NCBI GenBank assembly: GCA_009746045.1
Contig: RPFO01000310.1
Coordinates: 1,517,263-1,581,262 of the forward strand
Reading direction: 5' to 3'
DNA: 64,000 nucleotides
Source of the DNA: Mesostigma viride
Lineage: Eukaryota; Streptophyta; Mesostigmatophyceae; Mesostigmatales; Mesostigmataceae
Position numbers and translations under genes: made by a program. Positions 1 through 10,700 of this stretch are shown in pieces. Under the pieces are notes generated by a model, which was not told the DNA's origin, made no database searches, and saw nothing but the letters and a program-made list of their open reading frames with translations. The stretch's first letter is position 1. Each line of letters opens with the position of its first letter.

Positions 1-5
1 CCGAG

Positions 6-365
6 GTGCTCGAGGATGCCAACGACAATGGAGGGGGGATAAAGAGTTGGATCATGGCTACTCGCCAAGGGGGGTGGAGGAACCAGGAAAGCAGGAAGGT
101 GGTCATGAACATCGCCCTGGCCATGGACACACTCTTCAAGGAGTTGGGGCCGGCAGCCGGGGAGTTGGCTGGGGTAGAGTATCTCATGAGGGTGGTGGCA
201 GCCATGCTCCTAGTGGAGAGCCAGGGGTCAGGAGGGTGGAAGGTGGCTGGCCACCTCCTTGCTCTCAAGGAAGATGCCTCCTTGGTGAGCAACCCGGCCA
301 TGAAGATGGCCCTGCAAAGCGCCACGATGATGGAGAAGCTGGGCAAGGCCCAGCAAACCAAGTAA
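6..365 (+). CDS. C-terminal part of a gag-like ORF of the PAT-like element
   Basis: A frame open from the window edge ends with TAA at 363-365, just ahead of the reverse-transcriptase ORF. The roughly 119 visible residues are helical-looking and rich in Ala, Met and Lys, with no zinc knuckle. I recognise no domain. Its place upstream of the reverse transcriptase is where DIRS-order elements carry ORF1/gag. The protein start lies outside the window. The overlapping plus-strand frame that starts at 47 is taken as read-through until about position 413. Confidence 0.45.
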   Translation: MLEDANDNGGGIKSWIMATRQGGWRNQESRKVVMNIALAMDTLFKELGPAAGELAGVEYLMRVVAAMLLVESQGSGGWKVAGHLLALKEDASLVSNPAMKMALQSATMMEKLGKAQQTK

Positions 366-412
366 ACACCGAAAGGGTAAACCGCTCCCCCTTCCCACTG
401 CCTCTTCCTACA

Positions 413-2956
413 ATGCCTCTAAGCACTACGTGGGGGAGAGTGAGGTCAGCACGCAGACGCCAGCGTGCAACTCGCCGCCGCCGGACCTTCACTCTACAAC
501 ACAAGGTGATTACGTGGTTGAATTGGCTATGGCACGGGGGGGCAGACCCTCCGCCTAAATCTGGAGGCGCGTGCTCCAGAGGAACGGCGGAGGCCCTGAA
601 AAGGGTCAAGAAGCACTGCGAGTGGTACAGTCGCCGCGTAACCGGCGTTGCGACAGGCCCCGCAGAAGGAAGTGATCTAATCTATGGGAAATGTAATAAG
701 TATGAACAACTTGTGGCGGAGCGGGTGAGTCTGCCGAAGCGCGAGGTGGCAGGAAAGGCGAAGCTGCTGGATTTGCTGGCGCTACGACCTAGTTGGCGAG
801 AGGTGTACGCGAGCGAAGCCAACTGCATCAAGCCGGAGGTGGCTGCCAGTGCGAGGTATTGGAATGTACCTGCCCCCAGCCGAGGGTGCACCATGGCGGA
901 GTGGGGCAAGTTGATGGGGAGGGCAGCGGACGTGGGGATGGTGGAGTTCCGAGAGACGCGGCCAAAGTGGGTAGACGGATGTTTTGGGGTGGCCAAAGGA
1001 GTGGGGGAGTTAAGGCTCATTGTGAATAAGAAGTTGGGGAACGCACTGTGGGTGGACCCCCCTAAGACGGTGTTACCCCACCTGGGCATATACTCGGAGG
1101 TCTATATCAAGGGTCGGTGCTACACGGCCAAGAGCGATCTGGTCTCGTATTACTATACCATCCAAGTGCCGGAGTGGTGGTGGGATTATCAAGGGCTACC
1201 TGATGTGTGGTCCACCGATGTCGGGCTGCCGGGGCGGCGGAGGAGGGTGTGGCCAGTGCTGAAAGTGCTGGCCATGGGGCACTCCCACGCTGTAGCGCTA
1301 GGGGAAGCCATCCATGAGATGGTCCTCTATGCCACGGGCGCTTTGGATCCTAGACGGCAGGTGAACCGCCTCACAAGTGTAGGGGAGCTGACCGTGCTTC
1401 GGAATGCATGGGGTAACCCAACCGCCCTAGCCATCGAGTACAAGGAGGAGAGCACGAGGGAGATGCAAATCGACCTTGAGGACCCCCCTGCCCCTATGGT
1501 ATCCATCACTATTGATGACCTGGTGGTCAGCAATGGGCGCACGTGCGAGGCGGTGAATCGCTTAATCGCGAGTGCTATTGAAGACGGGTACGCGCCTAAC
1601 AACCTTGTGCCCTCCAAGGACAAGACGATCATGGCTAGCCCGGAGGGGGAGGACGAGCTAGAAGCTCTGGGTGTTGTTCACCGGCGGGATGGGGTGTTGG
1701 AGCCGACAGCTAAGCAGCTCACCCTTGTGGTTGCGCACACTCGTGTACTCCTCGAGAGGGGACGCGCTACCGCTGAGGCGCTGGCGGCCGTCGTGGGCCG
1801 GTGGGTGTGGCTGCAGATGCTCAGCCGCACTTGCTTGTCCATATGGCAGCAGAGTTTTAAGTTCATCAACCTCAAGGGGTGGGGCCAGCGAACGCGACCT
1901 TTGTGGCAAGGTGTGCGCGATGAGCTCGAGTGTGCCATGGCGTTGGCCCCCATGCTCCGTGTGGACCGGGGGGCTGCCCTGGCTCCGGTGGTGGTGGCCT
2001 CGGATGCGTCTAGTTTTGGGCAGGGGGTTGTCTACGCTGAGATGGCCCCAGCTGAGGTGACGGAATTAGCTCGGGCCCGGGAGGTGCGGGGTTACCCAAC
2101 CCTCCTCACCCCAGGTGAGGCCATGTATGCCGGGCCTAGACCCTTGACCAAGGCCGCGGAAAAAGCCATCATCCACGGGCGATGGCGCGTCGGGATCAAG
2201 AGTCGCTGGCGCGATTCGACCATGCACATCAACGAGAAGGAAGTGCGGGCCGCTGTGAAGGGGGTGGAGCGCTCGGCCCGGAACCTCGGAACATGGGGTA
2301 AGCGGGTGGTGAGGTTAGTGGACTCCACTGCCGCTTTGGGCTGCTTGGCTAAAGGGCGTTCCTCTTCTTACCGGTTAAACAAGCAATGCCGCCGGTTGTG
2401 CGCTCTTACGTTGGTCACCGGCAGCCGCTCACAATGGGTCTGGACGCCAAGTGAGCTTCAGCCTGCGGATGGGCCTTCGCGGGGGCTTTCCATGGCTGCC
2501 TCGGTGGCCGGGTGGGTCCGCGATTTGACTCGCGAGGGTGTTCATCCCAATCCCGGGCCTCGGCTTGGCGCTAGCTACTTGACCCTTCTTGAGGGCAAGG
2601 TGAAGCCGGCTACTTTGATGGTTTACCATCGGGGTCTTAGGTCCTTTTTCGCATGGTGGGCGAGCCGGCGGGGTCGGGTTGGCAGCTTGTTGCGCGGCTT
2701 GACGATAGAGGAATACTATTGCGAGTATGTCGCTTGGGCGCACTCACGGTGTTACAGCCGCCAGTTGTGTGTCAATGCGCTTATGGGCCTGAATTTGTAC
2801 TTCCCCCGGGAGGTGCGGGATTGGGCCTTGGCACGAAGTGTTTTGGCTGGCTGGCGCACGTTGGCACCCCCTCGTGCCCCCCCCCCATTCCATGGGAGGC
2901 TGCGTTTGCGCTTGCTTGTACTATGGTGCTCCAGCGGCAGCCTCGTGCGGCTATGA
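413..2956 (+). CDS. Reverse transcriptase-RNase H polyprotein with N-terminal part of tyrosine recombinase
   Basis: The frame is open from further left, but the ATG at 413 is the first one clear of the gag-like ORF. The reverse-transcriptase palm shows KSDLVSYYYTIQV near 1129 (first catalytic Asp) and TIDDLVVSN near 1510 (the ..DD box in the form used by DIRS-type enzymes). RNase H follows: VASDASSFGQG near 1998, NEKEVRAA near 2230, VDSTAALG near 2320, and the closing QPADGPSRG near 2460. After a GVHPNPGP motif (2537-2560) the frame enters the SAM-like core-binding half of a tyrosine recombinase. It then leaves the conserved frame at the C10 run 2877-2886 and stops at 2956. The domain order RT, RNase H, YR is typical of DIRS-order elements. 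Confidence 0.85.
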   Translation: MPLSTTWGRVRSARRRQRATRRRRTFTLQHKVITWLNWLWHGGADPPPKSGGACSRGTAEALKRVKKHCEWYSRRVTGVATGPAEGSDLIYGKCNKYEQLVAERVSLPKREVAGKAKLLDLLALRPSWREVYASEANCIKPEVAASARYWNVPAPSRGCTMAEWGKLMGRAADVGMVEFRETRPKWVDGCFGVAKGVGELRLIVNKKLGNALWVDPPKTVLPHLGIYSEVYIKGRCYTAKSDLVSYYYTIQVPEWWWDYQGLPDVWSTDVGLPGRRRRVWPVLKVLAMGHSHAVALGEAIHEMVLYATGALDPRRQVNRLTSVGELTVLRNAWGNPTALAIEYKEESTREMQIDLEDPPAPMVSITIDDLVVSNGRTCEAVNRLIASAIEDGYAPNNLVPSKDKTIMASPEGEDELEALGVVHRRDGVLEPTAKQLTLVVAHTRVLLERGRATAEALAAVVGRWVWLQMLSRTCLSIWQQSFKFINLKGWGQRTRPLWQGVRDELECAMALAPMLRVDRGAALAPVVVASDASSFGQGVVYAEMAPAEVTELARAREVRGYPTLLTPGEAMYAGPRPLTKAAEKAIIHGRWRVGIKSRWRDSTMHINEKEVRAAVKGVERSARNLGTWGKRVVRLVDSTAALGCLAKGRSSSYRLNKQCRRLCALTLVTGSRSQWVWTPSELQPADGPSRGLSMAASVAGWVRDLTREGVHPNPGPRLGASYLTLLEGKVKPATLMVYHRGLRSFFAWWASRRGRVGSLLRGLTIEEYYCEYVAWAHSRCYSRQLCVNALMGLNLYFPREVRDWALARSVLAGWRTLAPPRAPPPFHGRLRLRLLVLWCSSGSLVRL
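2531..2560 (+). other. 2A-like ribosome-skipping motif (candidate)
   Basis: The codons read REGVHPNPGP, exactly between the RNase H end and the start of the recombinase. The invariant NPGP core and the Val three residues before NPGP are present. The usual Glu of the DxExNPGP consensus is replaced by His, a variant also seen in 2A-like sequences of other retroelements. The position is what one would expect if separate RT-RNase H and recombinase products are made from one ORF. Activity is inferred only. Confidence 0.5.
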
Positions 2957-3489
2957 TGGTCATCGTTATTTTCCAACAATACCTGCGGGTATCGGAGGCG
3001 CTCAACCTGTTGGTCGGCCATGTGCGCTTGCAGCCTGATGTTCGGTTGCGGGGTTCGCAGCGGGGCGCCTTGTTGTTGATGTCAGCTAAGACGGCTAAGG
3101 GGGAGGTGCAGTCTGTGGTGATCGAGGATGTCATGACTGAGACCCTCTTGCGGGCTTGTATGCGTGGCAAGGCGGCCTGGGAGCGGGTGTTCCCTTACGA
3201 TTATGCCCAGTTCAGCCGGGTTTGGCATCAGGCCACGCAAGCTTTGGGGGTCGACACGGTGTTTACCATTCACGGGCTGCGGCATGGGGGGGCTACCTAT
3301 GATTTTTTGCGGCAGCGCAGCATGGCTGATATTCAGCATCGGGGTCGCTGGCGCAGCAGCAAAACTGTCGCCCACTATGTGGGATTGCACCGGAGCTTGG
3401 CCCTCACCCTTCCTGACGCCCTGGTTCGGGCTATCGCCGCCTGCCCCCCGCGCATTTGGCGGAGCGTCTTTTCTCTGCCTTCCTCTTAA
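2887..3489 (+). CDS. Tyrosine recombinase catalytic domain (frame -1 to the RT ORF)
   Basis: This continues the recombinase begun in the upstream ORF, one frame back, straight after the C10 run at 2877-2886. The catalytic set is complete and correctly ordered: Arg in YLRVSEALNLL (near 2990), His-x-x-Arg in IHGLRHGGAT (near 3270), the second His in IQHRGRW (near 3335), and the nucleophile Tyr in TVAHYVGLH (near 3375). Such enzymes insert the circular cDNA without an integrase. A frame open from 2653 overlaps the upstream ORF but is not conserved before about 2887. The break fits one missing C, by sequencing error or mutation. A programmed -1 shift on the C run is less likely. Confidence 0.8.
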   Translation: MPWEAAFALACTMVLQRQPRAAMMVIVIFQQYLRVSEALNLLVGHVRLQPDVRLRGSQRGALLLMSAKTAKGEVQSVVIEDVMTETLLRACMRGKAAWERVFPYDYAQFSRVWHQATQALGVDTVFTIHGLRHGGATYDFLRQRSMADIQHRGRWRSSKTVAHYVGLHRSLALTLPDALVRAIAACPPRIWRSVFSLPSS

Positions 3490-3565
3490 GTTCCCTTCAT
3501 TCTTGTCTTATGCGTCCACCGGTTTTTGTTTTGCCCCTGGCTTGGGTCGCCAGGGAGGGATGTAA

Positions 3566-3699
3566 GGGTAAGGCTAGCCTTTTTGGACATAAAGTGTTCC
3601 CATGGGTAAGGATGGCCAGTTGAGGGCCACTTCCCGATGTGCTCTACTTATTGTTTTAATAAAGAGTCTGGTTACCCTGGAGTTCCACGGTTAATAGAA
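3566..3699 (+). repeat. B1 split direct repeat of the PAT-like element, with poly(A) signal
   Basis: These 134 bp are identical to 4112-4245, beginning gggtaaggctagcc and ending ttaatagaa. The copy starts 76 bp after the recombinase stop and contains AATAAA at 3658-3663, a likely polyadenylation signal. It is the first member of the B1-A2-B2 set. Confidence 0.85.
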
Positions 3700-4111
3700 T
3701 CGGGGTTCTCTGAACATAGTTTCTTTATAGTGATACGGAAGGGGAGCCGCTGATGCTAGGTGAAATAGAGCTGGGTGATGTGATCGTAATAAGGTTGATT
3801 AGGCTTCTAGTGTACGAGTATTACGGAAGATATGGCCTAATTGTTGCGGCCCATACCTTGACGGTGTGCTGAGTACCTTGACGACGGATTTTTGCGTCTA
3901 GGTTCTCCTAGCAGATCTGTGATTGCGGACGGGTTTGCAACAGGCAATATCTGAAGTAAAACTTGACGGCTAAAACTGTTTAGAGGCCGTTGCCGGATCT
4001 GGCCGTTGGTAGAGAGCCGTTGGCCTTGAAACACGATAAAAGCTTGCTCACCTAGCTCATGGCGGTCTCTTTTGTTTTCCCACCCGCCCTCCCTGTGTGT
4101 TGCCTGTTTGG
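3700..4111 (+). repeat. A2 segment of the split repeat
   Basis: These 412 bp are bounded by the two identical B copies and hold no convincing coding region. By the structure of PAT-group elements this should be a copy of the A1 repeat at the element's 5' end, outside the window. That match is predicted, not seen. Confidence 0.65.
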
Positions 4112-4245
4112 GGGTAAGGCTAGCCTTTTTGGACATAAAGTGTTCCCATGGGTAAGGATGGCCAGTTGAGGGCCACTTCCCGATGTGCTCTACTTATTGT
4201 TTTAATAAAGAGTCTGGTTACCCTGGAGTTCCACGGTTAATAGAA
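4112..4245 (+). repeat. B2 split direct repeat, right end of the element
   Basis: This is the second identical 134 bp copy, with AATAAA at 4204-4209. The sequence beyond 4245 differs from that beyond 3699, so 4245 marks the right end of the element. Confidence 0.8.
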
Positions 4246-4781
4246 ACTGATATTTTTGGTAAAAGAATAAATAATTGAACCATGGCGTGTAAGGAAACAA
4301 TGCTACGCAGCTAATGACATGGTCAAGCCGATGAAAACCTGGATCTCTAGTGTGTCATACCTTGGGTGGGAGATGCTTGGATAGAAGCTCATTCGTCCGC
4401 CGTAAAATAAACTGCAACGCAGCCACCAAAGCAAAAAAATTGTTCACATCAGTCATTGGCAGCGAAAAAAAAAAAAAAAAAAGCAGGGCATGCATCAGAT
4501 GGCACATTTGACTGAAGGCATTAAGCTGTACAAAAAGTTATACATCTTTTCATTTGGCTGGATTGCCTAGCACACTCCAGCTGGTACTCTCACTTCAATG
4601 CTGAATTACAGCTTGGCATCGCAAATGGCCCCGTTTACATTATTCTTTGCATTGTGTGTTTACCATTGCATTCACGTGTTGTAATTACCATCCCATTTTC
4701 ACGCCAATCGCGATTCAGATTCATGTATCCTAAGTGCATAGCACACATAAATGATATAATACACATAGAAACACCCCCCAC
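4246..4781. other. Intron DNA of RAD54, no gene seen
   Basis: This lies between the retroelement end and the 5' splice site of RAD54 exon 8 (4782-4877, minus strand). It holds an A18 run (4465-4482) and no ORF or recognised repeat. Confidence 0.6.
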
Positions 4782-7700
4782 CTGGTTTACTCTCGTGCTC
4801 AGCTCCGCCGCGCGCTCATCCGCCTTTCTGCGCTCGTCGTCCGTGGCCTCAGGCTCCCTCCCCGTCAGAATGGGCGCCTGGTGTGGGTGGGTGGTGTTCG
4901 CAGGAGGTGTATGTGGAAGGTGTGTGTGGGAGGTATGTGTGGGAGGTGTGTGTGGAAGGTGTGTGTGGGAGGTATGTGTGGGAGGTGTGTGTGGGAGGTA
5001 TGTGTGGGAGGTATGTGTGGGAGGTGTGTGTGGGAGGTGTGTGTGGGAGGTGTGTGTGGGATGTGTGTGTAGGAGGTATGTGTGGGAGGTGTGTGTGGAA
5101 GGTGTGTGTGGGAGGTGTGTGTGGGAGGTGTGTGTGGGAGGTATGTGTGGGAGGTATGTGTGGGAGGTGTGTGTGGGAGGTGTGTGTGGGAGGTATGTGT
5201 GGGAGGTGTGTGTGGGAGGTGTGTGTGGGAGGTGTGTGTGGGAGGTGTGTGTGGGAGGTATGTGTGGGAGGTATGTGTGGGAGGTGTGTGTGGGAGGTGT
5301 GTGTGGGAGGTATGTGTGGGAGGTGTGTGTGGGAGGTGTGTGTGGGAGGTGTGTGTGGGAGGTGTGTGTGGGAGGTGTGTGTGGGAGGTGTGTGTGGGAG
5401 GTGTGTGTGGGAGGTGTGTGTGGGAGGTGTGTGTGGGAGGTGTGTGTGGGAGGTGTGTGTGGGAGGTGTGTGTGGGAGGTGTGTGTGGGAGGTGTGTGTG
5501 GGAGGTGTGTGTGGGAGGTGTGTGTGGGAGGTGTGTGTGGGAGGTGTGTGTGGGAGGTGTGAGTGGAGTGCGGGTGTGGGAGGTATGTGTGGGAGGTGTG
5601 TGTGGGAGGTGTGTGTGGGAGGTATGTGTGGGAGGTGTGTGTGGGAGGTGTGTGTGGGAGGTGTGTGTGGGAGGTGTGTGTGGGAGGTGTGTGTGGGAGG
5701 TGTGTGTGGGAGGTGTGTGTGGGAGGTGTGTGTGGGATGTGTGTGTGGGAGGTATGTGTGGGAGGTGTGTGTGGAAGGTGTGTGTGGGAGGTATGTGTGG
5801 GAGGTGTGTGTGGGAGGTATGTGTGGGAGGTATGTGTGGGAGGTGTGTGTGGGAGGTGTGTGTGGGAGGTGTGTGTGGGAGGTGTGTGTGGGAGGTGTGT
5901 GTGGGAGGTGTGTGTGGGAGGTATGTGTGGGAGGTATGTGTGGGAGGTGTGTGTGGGAGGTGTGTGTGGGAGGTATGTGTGGGAGGTGTGTGTGGGAGGT
6001 GTGTGTGGGAGGTGTGTGTGGGAGGTGTGTGTGGGAGGTGTGTGTGGGAGGTGTGTGTGGGAGGTGTGTGTGGGAGGTGTGTGTGGGAGGTGTGTGTGGG
6101 AGGTGTGTGTGGGAGGTGTGTGTGGGAGGTGTGCGTGGGAGGTGTGTGTGGGAGGTGTGTGTGGGAGGTGTGAGTGGAGTGCGGGTGTGGGAGGTGCGTG
6201 GGGAGGGAAATTCAAGAAAGGAAAGGGAGAGCGGCCGCCGGATTTGATTACACATGTGCTTTATTACACACGCAGCTTATTTTGGGGCTGAAGTAGAGAA
6301 TAAATTAGTAAGGGCACAGAAGGCATGGAATAGTTACATAGGGCACAGAAGGCACGGATTAGATAGGGCACAGAAGGCAAGGAGTAACGTAATATATCAG
6401 CTGTCTGTTCTCAACAGCAAGAACTGGGGTCTCATTCAAGGCTGCCTCGCATTTTGCTGCTAAAAAATTCAAAAAAAAACATAAGCAGGCTTTAACTCCC
6501 CACGCATATCCCTCCTCAGGCTAAGCTCCAGATAGTTGCATAATGGTACATAAAGAAAAGACTGCATGATGACAATGCACAAGGAAATGGCCTGCTGTTA
6601 TAAATGGTTCTGGCTTGTCTTCAGTGGCAGAAGAATCACCAATGGCAACTTTTGCTGGTCAGCTTGCATAGGCTGACTTGCCCCAACCCCCACATCCCGC
6701 TTCCAGCACATCCCACTCAACCGCACCCTCCCGGTACCCCCATGGCCATGCCAATGGTCACATACTTCGTAGTAGCGCCGGAACGCCGCCTGGTCACCCA
6801 GAATGCCCGGGTTGGTGAAGCTGACCATCGCGTAGAACTCGTCGAGGTCGTTCTGATGGGAAACGATGAAGCAATCAAGGAGAGAAACATTGCAGACATG
6901 GTACGATGTTGTCGCTTAGAACTCATCCAGGTCGTTCTGATGGCTTGGTGGCCAGGGCGATAATGAGGCAGCCAGACGAGCCAAGAGGAACGCGGGCATG
7001 TTGCAGGCATGTTGCAGGCATGTTGCAGGCACGTTGCAGGCACATTGCAGGCATGTTGCAGGGATTTTGCAGGAATGTTGCAGGGATGTTGCATGGATGT
7101 CGCAGGGATGTTGCAGGCATGTTGCAGGGATGTTGCTGGCATGTTGCGGTCATGTTGCGGGCACGTTAGGATATGCTGTAGCATAGAACCCGTCCAGTCC
7201 TGTCCAGCGTCCTGTCCAGGTCGCTTCCATGAGTTTGTTTGACAGTTGCGTGACGTTGACGACAAAAATTATAGAGCAAGCCAGGGCACAAATATTCAAG
7301 GTTGCAGGTGCAGATACAAGCTGGGACAAGCAGAAGCGGAAATAACACCACTCCCTAATTCCTAGCTCTCTGCACAGGGGTGGCCAAGCCTTTGACGGCT
7401 GCCTTCTTCGGCTCATAAAGCAAAATGAAGCCAAATGAAAGATCGCAGACAGGTCCAACCACTTCAAGTACCGCAGATGGTATCGTGGAGTAGAGGGCGA
7501 CGGTCGAGATGGAGCCTACGCTTCAGGCTCCAGGCACATAAGAGGGCCTAGGCACACAAGGTGTTAATGCAGTTGTGACTGAAAGCAATATGCCAGCAGA
7601 TCTTAGAAGGCAGCAGGGCTATATCCTTACCAAAAGGCCAGAGACGCTTCCACTTGGGCATCCCACAATCTAGGCAATACTAGGCAAAATGCACGGAAGT

Positions 7701-10700
7701 CGTGCAATTACACACACAGGCGACTAGAACATGGGAAACCGACCCCTCGACGGGGGTCGCCCTCGCGGAGCCTAGGCATAGATTGAGAAAAATAAGGACC
7801 TTAAGCATTCACAGCCTATTGCTCCAAGGGAGGGCACACGGCTGTCTCCCCTTGCATTTCCATATGCCTCCTGCCTAGTTGGGTCATGGTACCTGGTTGG
7901 CCTGAGGTGCGTGCATTCATTTTATCGCTTCATGAGCTCCCAACAGAGGCCCATGCTTTATTACTAATATTTATTTTTGTTTTTTCGGTTACCTGCATAG
8001 GCGTTCCTGATAGCAGCACTCGCCTCCGGCACGACAGCATGGAGAGAGCCTGGAACGGAATGCACACGTAGTAGGAAACAAAACATAGGCACAGCCAGGC
8101 GCATGGACGGTGCACAGGCAACGCAATGCAGAGGGGGGCGAGACTGAAGTATTAGGACACCTTGCTATTAGTGGCGCGACGTGGGCAGCTAGCTCATCTG
8201 GCTTAGCTTGCGCATGCATTAGGGATGATTGAATGGGGACGGTACCTCCTTTTGTGCACTGCCAGTCTGAAGCACTGGCAACCGCTTTGACTTCTTGGGG
8301 ATGGAAGGCACATTTATATGGCAAGAAGCACAAAAGAAAGGTAATGCATACAAAAAAATTAAGTTCAGTTACATCCGGCAACCCTGTAGGAGCTCTAGCT
8401 AGGGCCTAACTTCTCTGATTCCATACTTGTAGAGAGCGAGCGAACAGCTTCCCTGTGCCAGTTCAAAAAGCAACCGGGCCCACATTACCTGCATCACAAG
8501 CATGGCTTTTCTTAGAGCCGGTGCGCAACGCCTGTGGCTTCCATGTTCCTATGGTTTCCAGTTATCAGTTCTACTGGATTTTTAGGACTAGGTTGAAAGT
8601 ATTCTATTCCAGCATTTGAGCTTACCTGCGTGGTGAGCGTGGCCTCGTTCTTGAGCCGGTGCGCCTCGTCACAGATGAGCAGGTCGCACGCGCCCTTGGC
8701 CTTGAAGCGCTCGGCGTGCAGGCGGAACGTCTCGTACGAGATGATCAGGATCTGGGAATCCAGAAAGAAGAGCGATAGGAAATCTTAAAGGTAGTCAGCA
8801 GGGGATAGAAGAGCCCAAGTGCAGAGGAGACGTCTCTTAGGAGATGGTCAGGGTTTGTAGGGTGTGCGTGAGACGGGTGTGCATGATGAGGGAAATGAGG
8901 TAAGAATAGGGCATCACTGTAGTAGCTGATCTAAGCACTCGGCTTGCAGGCGGAAGGACTCACCAGATGCCAAGAGGATGTGGGCAGCGATAAAGGTGGG
9001 CATGGAGAGGGAGCATGATACGCTGAGGTATTCGTGAGGGATAAAAGTGCTCAAGGGAAGGCAGAACGCCTCACTTAAGGTAATGAGTTTCTAGACAGCG
9101 GAGAAAAGAGGCGGGAAAGGAAATAAAAATGATGGTGAGAGGAAGAGCTGGACGGCAGAGCTACCAAGAATGCTCGGCTGAGCTACCAACCATGGTCGGC
9201 TGAGCGACCAACAACGCTTGGCACAGCAACCAACCATGGTCGGCTGAGCTACCAACAACGCTCGGCTGAGCTACCAAAAATGCTTGGTCCAATCTACAAA
9301 CAAGGCCTTGGACAGCTCCCCTACCTGGCCCTGGTTGGAGTGACCCAGGAAGCGCGTGATGCCCTTGATGACATCCGCACGGCTGGACTCGCAGAGCGCG
9401 ATGGGGGAGGCGCGGCCCGGGATCCACTTGTGGATCTCCGACTCCCAGTTGCTGACCAGGCTGGTGGGGGTCACGATGATCACGCGCTTGGCGACGGGGG
9501 AGCCATCAAAGCCGTTGCGCATGAGGGTCCACATGAGGGACACGCCCTGGAGGGTGGGGAAGGGGGGGAGTGGCAGGGATGAGCGGAGGCAGTGACCGCA
9601 CAGGAAAGTATAGGTTGTTGTTGACTTGGAAATCTCATCTCCTTACACTAGCTCTTTTATTTATTTTTACTTTAATTTAAAATCCAGCAAACAGGGTTGG
9701 ATGGTTATGTTGATTATTTCAAGGATGGACTGGGGCCTTACATGTTAAGGATCAACTGTAGGAAGCTGGTTCTATTGCATTGCTATAGAACCACCTGGAC
9801 GGCATGGATGTATGCCAGAACCCACTTACCTGTAGCAGCACCATCAAAATGGAATCACGGCATTGTCGATGGGCTGCAGAAATCGACAGAACATGCAGAG
9901 CGGCTATGCATACCTTACCACTGGAACTGGCTAGGTACTTCACAAGCAATAACAAGCAATATGTGCCAGCACGGCAACAGCAAGTGATATCTGGCAGCAC
10001 GGAAACGTTGAATGAGGTGGAAGACTTCATAACCTAAAAATGAACTTACGAGCTGTAAGAGACCGTGGCGGCCAGCTGTCTGTTCTTGAAGAACAGGACA
10101 CACAATACTAGAATACCTACTCCACAGCACAAAATTCCAGCCAAGCTTCCAAGAATCCGCTTCAACACCCTCAATGATGGAGACACAGAGCTAACACAGT
10201 AGATCAGCTAGCAGCGTAGGCATACCTGCAGGGTCTTGCCGAGCCCCATGTCGTCGGCCAGGATGCAGCCGAGGTAGCGTGGCTCGTTCTCCGGCACGTC
10301 TGTGCTGGCATCCGCGGGCGCTTCTGGCTCCTGCGCCGCGGCTGCCCCTTTCTTCTTGGGCTTTTCTGGCGGCTTCCAGTCGCAGAACTCGCGCAGGCCC
10401 GTGACGCACTCGAACATGAACTGGACGCCCTCCCTGCGTAGTGTGTTATCCCCCCAAGATCATACAGAGGTATTTAATGCTCGTATATACATGTAAGTTA
10501 TGCTAGAGTTGAATAATCGAGAAATACGTCCGCACACGGGCATCTTCCCCAAAGGTTGCCCACGGAAGAAGTAGCCACTTTATCCACTTCTGTGCATACG
10601 CTTCTTCTTCTTGTGTGGACTTCGAAAAATCCACACAAGGGCATGTCTTCAAAAGGAGCCTCCATCAAGAGGCAGGTGACGACAGAAGAGGAGAGGAAGC

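Larger units (their letters stand above)
1..4245 (+). mobile_element. PAT/TOC3-like tyrosine-recombinase retrotransposon (DIRS order), 5' end outside window
   Basis: The order of parts is a gag-like ORF end, reverse transcriptase, RNase H, then tyrosine recombinase. These are followed by two identical 134 bp copies (3566-3699 and 4112-4245) flanking 412 bp of unique DNA. This matches the B1-A2-B2 end of elements with split direct repeats (PAT, Kangaroo, TOC3). There is no DDE integrase and no LTR pair, so it is not Gypsy or Copia. The A1 repeat matching 3700-4111 should lie left of the window. The identical B copies suggest recent insertion. The element is on the plus strand inside an intron of RAD54, which is on the minus strand. 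The recombinase reading frame breaks at a C10 run, so this copy may or may not be active. Confidence 0.85.

Noticed and set aside
4635-6291. Long ORFs of 240-526 residues with His-Thr-Pro or Val-Cys-Gly-Trp repeats
   Set aside because: They only translate the 13 bp minisatellite, which is open in several frames on both strands. The sole real coding part is RAD54 exon 8 at 4782-4877.
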